64,000 nt of DNA, from NCBI RefSeq assembly GCF_003991405.1, contig NZ_RPEN01000157.1, positions 62,001-126,000 of the forward strand, given 5' to 3'. The position numbers and the translations under genes are program-made. The DNA is from Pseudorhodobacter sp. E13. Lineage in GTDB: Bacteria > Pseudomonadota > Alphaproteobacteria > Rhodobacterales > Rhodobacteraceae. Shown piece by piece: positions 54,569 to 62,969 of the stretch. Under the pieces are notes generated by a model. The model was not told the origin of the DNA and ran no database searches. It saw nothing but the letters and a program-made list of their open reading frames with translations. Position 1 is the stretch's first letter; each line of letters begins with the position of its first letter.

Positions 54569-55291
54569 ATGGGATTGCAAGCCATGCTGCAACTGGTTTA
54601 CCCGCCGCAATGCTTGGGCTGCGAAACGCTTGTCACGTCCGATTTCGGGCTGTGCGGCAAATGCTGGCGCGAAACGCCCTTCATCGCAGGGCTGGTCTGC
54701 GATGGCTGTGGAACACCTTTGCCGGGTGAAGACCACGGCAAACCTTTGCACTGCGATGATTGCCTGACCTTGGCGCGGCCTTGGGCGCAAGGGCGCGCGG
54801 CGATGCTCTATAAGGACAACGGGCGCAAGATGGTGCTGCAACTGAAACATGGCGACAGGCTTGATCTGGCGAAACCCGCCGGGGCATGGCTGTTGCGGGC
54901 AGCGCGGCCCATTCTGCGGCCTGATATGCTGGTGGCCCCGGTGCCTTTGCACTGGCTACGCTTGCTGCGCCGCCGCTATAACCAATCCGCGCTGCTGTCC
55001 GCCTCGCTTGCCAAACTGGCCGGGCTGCCGCATTGCCCTGACCTGCTGCAACGCCATCGCAACACCCACAGCCAAGAAGGGCGCGACCGCATTGGCCGGT
55101 TTGAAAACATGCAAGACGCGATCCGCACCCATCCCCGCCGCCGTGCGCTGCTGGCGGGGCGGCATGTGCTGCTGGTGGATGATGTGATGACCTCGGGCGC
55201 AACCTTCGCGGCAGCGACCGAGGCTTGCCTTGCCGATGGCGCAAAAGAGGTTTCGGTTCTTGCTCTGGCGCGCGTTGCGAAGGACGCCTAA
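54569..55291 (+). CDS. ComF family phosphoribosyltransferase-like protein
   Basis: 240 aa. Two zinc-ribbon-like Cys clusters in the first 70 residues (CLGCETLV..CGKCW and CDGCGTPL..HCDDC) precede a phosphoribosyltransferase domain whose PRPP loop is HVLLVDDVMTSGAT. ComF proteins take part in DNA uptake in competent bacteria; the role in species without obvious competence genes is unclear. It starts a plus-strand run with grxC, the nitrilase, marR and beyond. Confidence 0.9.
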   Translation: MGLQAMLQLVYPPQCLGCETLVTSDFGLCGKCWRETPFIAGLVCDGCGTPLPGEDHGKPLHCDDCLTLARPWAQGRAAMLYKDNGRKMVLQLKHGDRLDLAKPAGAWLLRAARPILRPDMLVAPVPLHWLRLLRRRYNQSALLSASLAKLAGLPHCPDLLQRHRNTHSQEGRDRIGRFENMQDAIRTHPRRRALLAGRHVLLVDDVMTSGATFAAATEACLADGAKEVSVLALARVAKDA

Positions 55292-55327
55292 ATCCCTATA
55301 GTCATCGCGACCATGGGGATTGTGAAC

Positions 55328-55585
55328 ATGAAGCAAGTTGAAATCTATACCTCGCCGCTTTGCGGTTATTGCCACGCTGCCAAACGGCTGTTGTCGAAAA
55401 AAGGCGTGGCTTTCGTTGAACATGACGTTTCGCGCGATCCGTCGTTGCGGGCGGTGATGGTGCAGCGCGCGAAGGGTGGCCGCACCGTGCCGCAAATCTT
55501 TGTCGGGGAAACCCATGTCGGCGGGTCGGATGATCTGCATGCGCTTGACCATGCGGGCAAACTTGACGCGCTGCTGAAAGACTAG
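55328..55585 (+). CDS. grxC: glutaredoxin (GrxC type)
   Basis: 85 aa. Redox motif C12-G-Y-C15 (LCGYC), where Grx3 of E. coli has CPYC, then the cis-Pro region GRTVPQIFVGETHVGGSDDL, which binds glutathione. It reduces protein disulfides and glutathione-mixed disulfides in the cytoplasm. The start is at 55328 (MKQVEIYTSP), matching the family; a frame to 55313 adds five residues. The nitrilase gene begins 3 nt after its stop. Confidence 0.94.
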   Translation: MKQVEIYTSPLCGYCHAAKRLLSKKGVAFVEHDVSRDPSLRAVMVQRAKGGRTVPQIFVGETHVGGSDDLHALDHAGKLDALLKD

Positions 55586-55588
55586 CCG

Positions 55589-56425
55589 ATGCGCGTGGGT
55601 CTTGTGCAGCTTTGCGTGACGGATGATCCGGCAGCCAATCTGCCGGAAACCCTGCGCCTTGTGCGTGTGGCAGCCGAAGGCGGGGCGCAGTTTATCCTGA
55701 CGCCGGAATGCACGAATGGCCTGTCATCCAGCCGCAAGCATCAGGCCACAGTGTTCCACCATGAGGCGGATGACCCCACGCTTGCCGCCTTGCAGGCCGA
55801 AGCCGCACGCGCCGGTGTTTGGGTTCTGGTCGGTTCATTGGCGATGCTGACCCATGATGCCGATGGCCGCTTTGCCAACCGGTCTTTTCTGATTGATCCA
55901 CAGGGCCAGATTGCCGCGCGCTATGACAAGATCCACATGTTTGACGTGGATGTATCGGAAACCGAGCGTTACCGCGAATCCGAAGGGTATCGCCCCGGCA
56001 CGCAGGCGGTTCTGGCAAAAACGCCCTTTGGCGCGGTGGGGATGACGGTGTGCTATGATGTGCGCTTTGCCTATCTTTACCGGCGTCTGGCGCAGGCTGG
56101 CGCGCAAATCCTGACGGTGCCTGCCGCTTTCAACCACATCACGGGTGCGGCGCATTGGGAAGTGCTGCTGCGCGCCCGCGCGATTGAAACCGGCTGCTTC
56201 GTTCTGGCTCCGGCGCAAACCGGGTTTCACGCAGAAACCTCGGGCGGGAAAGGGCGGCGCACCTATGGCCACAGCCTTGCCATCGCCCCATGGGGAGAGG
56301 TTCTGGCCGATGGCGGCGTTCAGGTTGGCGTCACCTTCGCCGAGATTGATCTGGACCGCGTCGCACAGGCGCGGGGGCGCGTGCCCTCGCTTGTCCATGA
56401 TCGCAGCGTTGCGGGGCCGGAATGA
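55589..56425 (+). CDS. carbon-nitrogen hydrolase (Nit-like amidase)
   Basis: 278 aa. The catalytic triad of the nitrilase superfamily is visible: Glu40 (ILTPECT), Lys114 (RYDKIHMFDV) and Cys155 (GMTVCYDVRF). The overall pattern is that of Nit2/Nit1-type omega-amidases; deaminated glutathione amidase is a strong option because grxC is next door. It is preceded directly by grxC and overlaps marR by 4 nt. Confidence 0.92.
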   Translation: MRVGLVQLCVTDDPAANLPETLRLVRVAAEGGAQFILTPECTNGLSSSRKHQATVFHHEADDPTLAALQAEAARAGVWVLVGSLAMLTHDADGRFANRSFLIDPQGQIAARYDKIHMFDVDVSETERYRESEGYRPGTQAVLAKTPFGAVGMTVCYDVRFAYLYRRLAQAGAQILTVPAAFNHITGAAHWEVLLRARAIETGCFVLAPAQTGFHAETSGGKGRRTYGHSLAIAPWGEVLADGGVQVGVTFAEIDLDRVAQARGRVPSLVHDRSVAGPE

Positions 56426-56865
56426 CGGAAAACGCCGAAGACCTTGCCGTCACCCTGTTTGGCGAATTGTTCATGGCCGATCAATTGGCCCGCAACCGCA
56501 TTTCCAAGGTGCTGCCCAAAGGGATGGAACTGTCACATTTCGCGGTTCTGAACCATCTGGCGCGGGTGAATGATGAACGCTCTCCGGCGCAGCTTGCCCG
56601 TGCGTTTCATGTGACACGCGGGGCGATGACGAACACGCTGAGCAAGCTGGAATGGGCCGGGCATGTGCATATCCGCCCCGATTGGGATGATGCCCGCCGC
56701 AAGTTTGTCGCGATCAGCCCGTCAGGCCGTGCGGCGCGGGATGCGGCGGTGCAGGCGGTCGCCCCCTTGATCGCCGAATTTGTGACCGATCTAGGGGCCG
56801 AACGGGTGCGCGCCTTCATGCCCGTGCTGCGAGAGCTTCGCGTGCGGCTTGAGGGGAATGAGTAG
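56422..56865 (+). CDS. MarR-family transcriptional regulator
   Basis: 147 aa winged-helix protein. The DNA-binding part is SPAQLARAFHVTRGAMTNTLSKLEWAGHVHIRPDWDDARRKFVAISPSGRAA, with the MarR wing DxxDxRxxxVxxTxxG pattern (DWDDARRKFVAISPSG). It overlaps the nitrilase stop by 4 nt (ATGA). As part of this operon it may regulate the operon or a distant target; no operator is seen. Confidence 0.9.
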   Translation: MTENAEDLAVTLFGELFMADQLARNRISKVLPKGMELSHFAVLNHLARVNDERSPAQLARAFHVTRGAMTNTLSKLEWAGHVHIRPDWDDARRKFVAISPSGRAARDAAVQAVAPLIAEFVTDLGAERVRAFMPVLRELRVRLEGNE

Positions 56866-56871
56866 GTGCCG

Positions 56872-57717
56872 ATGATCGCCCCGCTTTTGGTCATGGGTGC
56901 GACCGGGCGCATTGGTCGGGTGTTGCGGCACTGTTGGGCCACAAGGCCGCCGATGGGCCTGCGCCCGATCTGGCAGGCGCGGCGGCCTGCTGCCGGATAT
57001 GTCGCTTGGGATATTCTGGCGCAGCCTTGTCCGGTTGATCTGACAGGGGGCGTGGTGCTGTGTCTGGCGGGTGTTGTGCCGGGGACGGCAGGGCAGATGG
57101 GGCAGAATACCGATCTTGCGCTCGCGGCTTGTGCGGCGGCAAAAGCGGGTGGCGCGCGGCATGTATTTCTGGCCTCCTCGGCGGCGGTGTATGGTGCGGC
57201 GGGCACCGCCTTGCCGGAGGAAAGCCAGCCCCAGCCAGCCGCCCCCTATGGTGCGGCCAAGCTGGCGATGGAACGCGCGGTGCTGGACTGGCAGCGCGCG
57301 CATGGGCTGGGCGTGACGATCCTGCGGATTGGGAATATCGCCGGGCTGGATGCGCTGCTGGGTCAGGCGCGGGCGGACAGGGTCGTGCAGCTTGATCCGG
57401 TGCCGGGGCAGGACGGCGGGCCTGTGCGGTCTTATATCGGGCCGCGAACGCTGGCTTTGGTGCTGGGCGGGCTTGCGGAACGGGCGGCGCGGGGCGCGGA
57501 TTTGCCCCCCGTGTTGAATGTGGCCGCCGCGCCTGCGGTGTCGATGGGCGCGCTGTTGGATGCGGCGGGGATTGGCTGGGCCTACGCGCCGCCCAATCCG
57601 GCTGTTATCCCGAAGGTCGAACTGGAAACCGCCCGCTTGCAGGCTTTGGTTCCGTTGGCGGCCGGGGCCGGGCGGCCAGAAAACATGGTGGCCGAATGGC
57701 GGGAGATACAGGGATGA
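56872..57717 (+). CDS. NAD-dependent epimerase/dehydratase (extended SDR)
   Basis: 281 aa. The Rossmann motif is GATGRIG (residues 8-14), and the catalytic pair is the YxxxK of PYGAAKLAMERA with an upstream Ser (LASSAAVYG). This places it among NDP-sugar epimerases and related SDRs. Length is short for a GalE-type enzyme. The preferred start is ATG 56872, with GGAGG-poor context; GTG 56866 is an alternative. Its stop overlaps the next start (ATGA), so it pairs with the sugar transferase. Confidence 0.8.
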   Translation: MIAPLLVMGATGRIGRVLRHCWATRPPMGLRPIWQARRPAAGYVAWDILAQPCPVDLTGGVVLCLAGVVPGTAGQMGQNTDLALAACAAAKAGGARHVFLASSAAVYGAAGTALPEESQPQPAAPYGAAKLAMERAVLDWQRAHGLGVTILRIGNIAGLDALLGQARADRVVQLDPVPGQDGGPVRSYIGPRTLALVLGGLAERAARGADLPPVLNVAAAPAVSMGALLDAAGIGWAYAPPNPAVIPKVELETARLQALVPLAAGAGRPENMVAEWREIQG

Positions 57718-58346
57718 AGCCAAGCAAACGCGCGCTGGATCTGGTGTTGGTTGTGATCCTCTCGATGATCCTTGTGTTGCCGTTTTCCATCCTTTTGATC
57801 GTGATGATCTTCAAGGAAGGTTTTCCGCTGTTTTACGTTGCCGAGCGGATGAAAGGCGTGGGGCAGCCGTTTCATCTGTGGAAGCTGCGGACGATGACGG
57901 TGGCGGGGCAAGACAGCGGTGTTTCGGGCGGCGACAAGACCGCGCGGATTACCCCGCTGGGGGCCTTTATCCGGCGGGCCCGGATGGATGAGGTGCCGCA
58001 GCTATGGAACGTGCTGAAAGGGGATATGAGCTTTGTCGGCCCCCGCCCCCCGCTGCGGGAATATGTGGAACGCTTCCCTGACCTTTATGGGCAGGTTTTG
58101 AAAAGCCCGACCGGGATCACCGGGTTGGCGAGCCTGCGTTTTCATGACCGGGAAGAAAAGCTTTTGGCGGCCTGTCACAGCCGCGAGGAAACCGACCGGG
58201 TCTATTCAGAGCGCTGCGTGCCGCAAAAGGCGCGGCTGGATCTGATTTATCAAAAGAACTGGTCGCTGTGCTTTGATCTGAAGCTGATCTGGGAAACCGG
58301 GACGGGGATTCTGATTCGGCGGTTCTTTAAGGGTGGCAAAGCATAG
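57714..58346 (+). CDS. undecaprenyl-phosphate sugar phosphotransferase (bacterial sugar transferase family)
   Basis: 210 aa. One N-terminal hydrophobic segment (residues about 12-35) is followed by the WcaJ/PglC-type core: ERMKGVGQPFHLWKLRTM, RRARMDEVPQLWNVLKGDMSFVGPRPPLREYV with the catalytic Asp-Glu pair, and GITGLASLRF. It transfers a sugar-1-phosphate to a polyprenyl phosphate, the priming step of polysaccharide or glycoprotein glycan assembly. The preceding epimerase could supply the sugar. No other glycan assembly genes are in this run. Confidence 0.9.
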   Translation: MKPSKRALDLVLVVILSMILVLPFSILLIVMIFKEGFPLFYVAERMKGVGQPFHLWKLRTMTVAGQDSGVSGGDKTARITPLGAFIRRARMDEVPQLWNVLKGDMSFVGPRPPLREYVERFPDLYGQVLKSPTGITGLASLRFHDREEKLLAACHSREETDRVYSERCVPQKARLDLIYQKNWSLCFDLKLIWETGTGILIRRFFKGGKA

Positions 58347-58421
58347 CACGGATGAATCGCGCACGGAATGTCTGCTAATACATTGATTTACAAACATTTC
58401 ATCCAAAAAATTCACCAAAAA

Positions 58422-60137
58422 TTAACCGCCTGCCGCGCCTTTGAATAAGGCGCGGGCTTGCTCTGGCGAGTAGCGGCCAAGGCGGATGTCTTCGGCCACA
58501 AGCGCCGGATCGCGCAGCGCGGGGTTGCCATAGCCGCCGCCGCCGGGGGTGCGGACGCGGACGCGATCACCGGGGGCAAGGGCGATATCTTGCGCTTTGG
58601 ACAGATGCGGCGGGGTGAAGGTTTCGCCGCCGCGCGTCACCTCGACCCGGTTCATCGCGCCATCCGCGCCGCCCATCGCGCCCAAGGGGCCTGTGCGCCC
58701 GTGGTCCATCACGAAACTGGCGCGGGCATGGCCGCGCAGCAGCTCTATCTCATAGTCCAGCCCGAAGCCGCCGCGATGCTGGCCCGCCCCGCCCGAGCCT
58801 TCGTGCAGGGCATAGCGGTGGTAAAGGACGGGGAAGTTTTGCTCCATGATCTCCACCGGGGGGGCCTTGGAAATGCCGATGGTGGAACAGCCGTTCGACA
58901 ACCCATCATGGTCGCTATTGCCGCCATAACCGCCGCCCGAAATCTGATACATCACGAAATCGCGGCCCTTTTCCGGGTCATGCCCGCCAAGGCCGAAATT
59001 GCCGGAGGTGCCAGCGGGGGCGGCCGTGACATGGCTCGGCAGGGCCTGAACCAGCGCGGCAAAGACCGCCTCGGCGATGCGCTGGCTGACCTCGGCGGCG
59101 CAGCCGGAGACGGGGCGGGGGTAATGGGCATCAAGGAAGGTGCCCTCGTGGCCCGTAATCACTAAGGGCTCAAAGGCGCCCGCAGACAGCGGCACATCGG
59201 GGAAAATGTGGCGCAGCGCGAGGTAGACCGAGGAGAACGTGGTTGCCCGCACCGAATTCATCGGCCCGGCGCAGGGCAAGGAGGAGCCGGTGAAATCAAA
59301 CGTCAGCCGGTCACCTTGGCGGGTGACGGTCAGCGCGATGGTCAGGGGTTCATTCACCACGCCATCGGAATCGATAAAGGCGCGGGCGCTGTAGCTTCCT
59401 TCGGGGATCAGCCCGATTTTGGCCCGCATCTGCGCGGCGGCAAGGCTGCGGATTTCGGCAATGGCGGCGCTGACCGTGGCGTCACCGTAACGGTTGAGAA
59501 GTTCGGTCAGCCGGTCCGCGCCGACCAGCAGCGCCGAGGCTTGGGCCTGCACATCCCCGATGCGTTGTTCGGAAACGCGGATGTTGGAGCGGATGATGTA
59601 CCAGATTTCAGGGTCTAACTGGCCCTTTTTGAACAGTTTGACCGGGGGCAGGCGCAGGCCTTCCTGTTCGGCAGCGGTGGCCGAGGCGGAAAAGCCACCC
59701 GGCACCGCGCCGCCCGTATCGGGCCAGTGGCCGGTATTGGACAGCCAGCAGTAAATCGCGCCGTCCCGGTAAAACGGCATGGCAAAGCGCACATCCATCA
59801 GATGCGTGCCGCCAAGGTAGGGATCGTTGACGATGTAAATATCGCCTTCCTCGGGGGGCAAGGTTTCGCCGCTGGCGATACGTTCAATGATATGGCGGGT
59901 GGAAAACTGCATGGTGCCCACAAACACCGGCAACCCACGCGCGCCTTGAGCGATCAGCGCGCCATCCGTGGCGGAATAGATACCATCGGACCTGTCATCC
60001 GCCTCGGCGATCACCGGAGAAAAGGCGGCGCGGCTGAAGGTCAGATCCATCTCATCGCAGCATTGTTGCAGGCCAGCTTGGATCACGGCGAGGGTGATGG
60101 GGTCGATTTTCGCAGTGTTAGAGACTGTTTTAGCCAT
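58422..60137 (-). CDS. hyuB: hydantoinase/5-oxoprolinase B subunit
   Basis: 571 aa. The HyuB family signature is visible in the N-terminal third: DPITLAVIQAGLQQCCDEMDLTFSRAAFSPVIAEADDRSDGIYSATDGALIAQG..GTMQFSTRHI and DIYIVNDPYLGGTHLMDV. With HyuA it forms an ATP-dependent amidohydrolase that opens 5-oxoproline, N-methylhydantoin or similar rings. Its start overlaps the end of hyuA by 8 nt. It is the last gene of the operon; 75 nt with an AT-rich end separate it from the sugar transferase. Confidence 0.93.
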   Translation of the reverse strand: MAKTVSNTAKIDPITLAVIQAGLQQCCDEMDLTFSRAAFSPVIAEADDRSDGIYSATDGALIAQGARGLPVFVGTMQFSTRHIIERIASGETLPPEEGDIYIVNDPYLGGTHLMDVRFAMPFYRDGAIYCWLSNTGHWPDTGGAVPGGFSASATAAEQEGLRLPPVKLFKKGQLDPEIWYIIRSNIRVSEQRIGDVQAQASALLVGADRLTELLNRYGDATVSAAIAEIRSLAAAQMRAKIGLIPEGSYSARAFIDSDGVVNEPLTIALTVTRQGDRLTFDFTGSSLPCAGPMNSVRATTFSSVYLALRHIFPDVPLSAGAFEPLVITGHEGTFLDAHYPRPVSGCAAEVSQRIAEAVFAALVQALPSHVTAAPAGTSGNFGLGGHDPEKGRDFVMYQISGGGYGGNSDHDGLSNGCSTIGISKAPPVEIMEQNFPVLYHRYALHEGSGGAGQHRGGFGLDYEIELLRGHARASFVMDHGRTGPLGAMGGADGAMNRVEVTRGGETFTPPHLSKAQDIALAPGDRVRVRTPGGGGYGNPALRDPALVAEDIRLGRYSPEQARALFKGAAGG

Positions 60138-62163
60138 GAGGCACCGTGATGATCAGGTTTCCATCGGGGTCGGATGTGACCGTGCAGCCGGGATGAACGA
60201 GGGTTGTGGTATCCATCTGTTCGATGATGGCGGGGCCGTTCAGTTGCAGGTCCAGCGGCAGGTGGTCGCGCCAATAGACGGGGGTATCCACCCAGCCGTT
60301 GAACCAGACCTTACGGCTGGATTGCGGCGTGGCGGTGCTATGGCGGCCTGCCGGATCAATCAGACGCGACAGGTCCATTTCCGGGCGCTGCCCGATGACC
60401 GAGACGTTGAGGTTGACCAGATTGGCGCGGATTGTGGGCAGATTGACGCGGAAGCGCGCGTGATAGGCGGCTTCAAACCGCTGTTGCAGATCTGCGCGGG
60501 TTGGTGTGGCGCTGGCCAGGGGCACGCGCAGCAGGTGGGTTTGGCCGATGAACTGCATATCGGCAGAAAGCTCTGTCTGAATATCGGTCAGCGCGATGCC
60601 TGCGGCCTTGATACGGGCGGTTCCGGTGTCGATCTGTTCTGCCAGAATGGCGTGGATCTGCGCGATATCCGCCGTATCCAGCGGTTGGTTGAGTGTGCGC
60701 ACCGAATCGTGCCGCAAATCGGCGACCACGCAGCCAAGTGCGTTGGTCATGCCGGGGCGGGCCGGGACCAGCACGCGGGGGATGCCCAGCTCGGCGGCAA
60801 GCGCTGTGGCATGCAGCGGCCCTGCGCCGCCAAAGGCAAAGAGCGCGTAATCCCGCGGATCGGCCCCCAGCGACAGCGACACCATGCGGATGGCACCCGC
60901 CATATGGGTGTTGGCGATGCGGATGACGGCTTCGGCGGCGGCTTCGGGCGAAAGGCCAAGGCGCGCGCCGATTTTCGTCTCGAATATGGCGGAAAGCTGG
61001 TCTTGATGCGCGCCGAAGCGGCTGGCAGGCAGGCGGCCAAGCAGCAGGTTTGCGTCGGAAATCGTTGGCTCGGTGCCACCGTTGCCATAGCAGATCGGGC
61101 CGGGGAAAGAGCCTGCGGACTGCGGGCCAACGCGCAGCATACCCCCTGCATCCACCTGCGCGATAGAGCCGCCACCCGCGCCCACGGTGCGCACATCGAC
61201 CATCGGAACGTGGATCGGCATGGCATATTCAACCTCGATTTCGTTGGAGACCGGGGCGCGGGCGTTCTTGATAAGGGCGACATCGGTCGAGGTGCCGCCC
61301 ATGTCATAGGTGATGAGGTTGGGCATGCCCGCGCGGCGGCCTGTGGCCACGGCAGCCATGACCCCCGAAGCGGGGCCGGACATCACGGTTTTCACCGCCT
61401 CGGCGCTGACCTGCGCGGCGGGGACCATGCCGCCGTTGCCGTTCATCACGAGAAGGTCGTGTTTGTAGCCTTTGGCGTGCAGGGTCGTGGCAAGGGACTG
61501 GATGTAGCGTTCCAGCAGGGGTTGGACGGCAGCGTTGACGGCGGCGGTCACACCCCGCTCAAACTCTCGCGATTCGGACAAGAGGGCGTGGCCGCAGGTG
61601 ATATATCTACTGGGCCAGAGGTCGGCTGCGATTTCGGCGGCGCGTCGTTCGTGGGCGGGGTTGGCATAGGCGTGCAGGAAGTGAATCACGAGGGATTCGC
61701 AGCCCATTTCCGCCAGTTTAGTGACGTTTTGGCGCAGTTCCTCCTCATCCAGCGGGGTCAGGATGCGACCCTTGGCATCCATGCGCTCGGCCACTTCCAG
61801 GCGCAGATCGCGGGGGATGACGGGGGTGAACTGGCCCGTCATGCCGTAGGGGTTGGGCCGGGTGCGGCGGCCCAGCTCCAGCACATCGCGAAAGCCGCGC
61901 GTGGTGATCAGCCCTGTTTTGGCCAGCTTGCGTTCCAGAACGGCATTGGTGGTGGTGGTGGTGCCGTGGACGATCAGCGCGATCTGGTCCAGCGGGGTTT
62001 GCGACTGATCCAAGGCGGCCAGCACGCCTGCGGCTTGCCCGCCGGCCTTTTGGTCCAGCGTGGTGGGGGTTTTGGCAAGCCGCACTTCGCCCGTGGCAGG
62101 GTTGAGGATGACAAGATCGGTGAAGGTGCCGCCGACATCGGCGCCTGCGATGAGGTTTGTCAT
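60130..62163 (-). CDS. hyuA: hydantoinase/5-oxoprolinase A subunit
   Basis: 677 aa. The N-terminus MTNLIAGADVGGTFTDLVILNP is the ATPase-like phosphate loop of this family, and TYDMGGTSTDVALI and RVLVPARPGMTNALG are further diagnostic blocks. It is the ATP-binding partner of HyuB. The frame continues upstream to 62409, but ATG 62163 has AAGG in the right place and is the family N-terminus. A livF gene precedes it across copy E of the hairpin element. Confidence 0.93.
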   Translation of the reverse strand: MTNLIAGADVGGTFTDLVILNPATGEVRLAKTPTTLDQKAGGQAAGVLAALDQSQTPLDQIALIVHGTTTTTNAVLERKLAKTGLITTRGFRDVLELGRRTRPNPYGMTGQFTPVIPRDLRLEVAERMDAKGRILTPLDEEELRQNVTKLAEMGCESLVIHFLHAYANPAHERRAAEIAADLWPSRYITCGHALLSESREFERGVTAAVNAAVQPLLERYIQSLATTLHAKGYKHDLLVMNGNGGMVPAAQVSAEAVKTVMSGPASGVMAAVATGRRAGMPNLITYDMGGTSTDVALIKNARAPVSNEIEVEYAMPIHVPMVDVRTVGAGGGSIAQVDAGGMLRVGPQSAGSFPGPICYGNGGTEPTISDANLLLGRLPASRFGAHQDQLSAIFETKIGARLGLSPEAAAEAVIRIANTHMAGAIRMVSLSLGADPRDYALFAFGGAGPLHATALAAELGIPRVLVPARPGMTNALGCVVADLRHDSVRTLNQPLDTADIAQIHAILAEQIDTGTARIKAAGIALTDIQTELSADMQFIGQTHLLRVPLASATPTRADLQQRFEAAYHARFRVNLPTIRANLVNLNVSVIGQRPEMDLSRLIDPAGRHSTATPQSSRKVWFNGWVDTPVYWRDHLPLDLQLNGPAIIEQMDTTTLVHPGCTVTSDPDGNLIITVPHG

Positions 62164-62189
62164 GGTTTTGGACCTTGCTGCATATGGGC

Positions 62190-62252
62190 AGGCCGGGGGA
62201 GGCTGGCTGCCTCCCCCGGACCCCCTCCGCGGATATTTGTGCCGAAAAGAAA
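62190..62252 (-). repeat. intergenic AAATA/GC-hairpin element, copy E
   Basis: Read on the minus strand from 18 nt after the livF stop: TTTTCGGCACAAATATCC, then GGGGGTC and an 11-bp stem CCGGGGGAGGC / GCCTCCCCCGG (62193-62219) with a 5-nt loop. It is the most stable of the five copies and sits within the liv-hyu operon. Confidence 0.8.
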
Positions 62253-62269
62253 GCGGGAGGGGGGCATTG

Positions 62270-62965
62270 TCAGACCCCAACGTATTTTTGGAATTGCGGG
62301 GTGGCGGAGCTGAGGTTTGTGTTTTGCAAGGTTTCGGCCACGGTGCCATGGGTGACGAAGGCGATGTGATCGGCCATGGAAAGCACGGCATCGACGCGTT
62401 GTTCGACAAGGATTGTGGCGACGCCGGTGGATTTCAGGGTGAGCAGCGTGTCGCGGATGAGGGTGATCATGGAGGGTTGCAGCCCTTCGGTCGGTTCGTC
62501 CAAGAGCAATACGCTGGGTTCAAGGCAGAGGGCGCGGGCGATGGCGAGCATTTGCTGTTCGCCCCCCGACAGGGTGGAGGCGCGTTGCGAGAGCCGTTCG
62601 CGCAGGCGTGGGAACAGTGAGAGCACCGCATCGCGGGTTTTTGCGCCCTTTTGCCGGGTCATCAGCCCGATCTGAATATTCTGGGCGACGGTGAGTTCAC
62701 CGAACAGGCGGCGGCCTTGGGGCACATAGCCGATGCCATGGCGTGGCACCTCATGCGCGGGCAGGCTGTGGAGCGGTTGGCCGTTCAATGTGATGCTGCC
62801 TGCCGTGACGGGAACCTGCCCCATGATGGCGCGCAGCATGGTGGTTTTGCCTGCGCCGTTGCGGCCCATGACGCAGGTTACCTCGCCCGGTTTGGCGGTG
62901 AGTGACAGGCCCCGCAGCACTTGCACATTGCCATAGGCGGCGTTGATGGCTGACAGGTCCAGCAT
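62270..62965 (-). CDS. livF: branched-chain amino-acid type ABC transporter ATPase LivF
   Basis: 231 aa. Walker A GRNGAGKTT, the signature STLSGGEQQMLAIARAL and Walker B VLLLDEPTEGLQ are intact. The LivF-specific segment GIGYVPQGRRLFGELTVAQNI identifies it as the second ATPase of a hydrophobic amino-acid/amide (HAAT) importer. ATG 62965 starts MLDLSAINAAYGNVQVLRG, matching the family. It follows livG by 4 nt and is separated from hyuA by the hairpin element. Confidence 0.93.
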   Translation of the reverse strand: MLDLSAINAAYGNVQVLRGLSLTAKPGEVTCVMGRNGAGKTTMLRAIMGQVPVTAGSITLNGQPLHSLPAHEVPRHGIGYVPQGRRLFGELTVAQNIQIGLMTRQKGAKTRDAVLSLFPRLRERLSQRASTLSGGEQQMLAIARALCLEPSVLLLDEPTEGLQPSMITLIRDTLLTLKSTGVATILVEQRVDAVLSMADHIAFVTHGTVAETLQNTNLSSATPQFQKYVGV

Positions 62966-62969
62966 GGCC

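Noticed and set aside
5982-62252. Reading the five GC hairpins as classic intrinsic terminators
   Set aside because: None has a T tract, and they share a conserved block upstream of the stem, which ordinary terminators in this window do not have.
60094-62313. A 739-codon plus-strand open frame opposite hyuA
   Set aside because: It mirrors hyuA in the opposite strand, is rich in His/Gly/Arg, has no family motif and no ribosome site. It is a GC-driven shadow frame.
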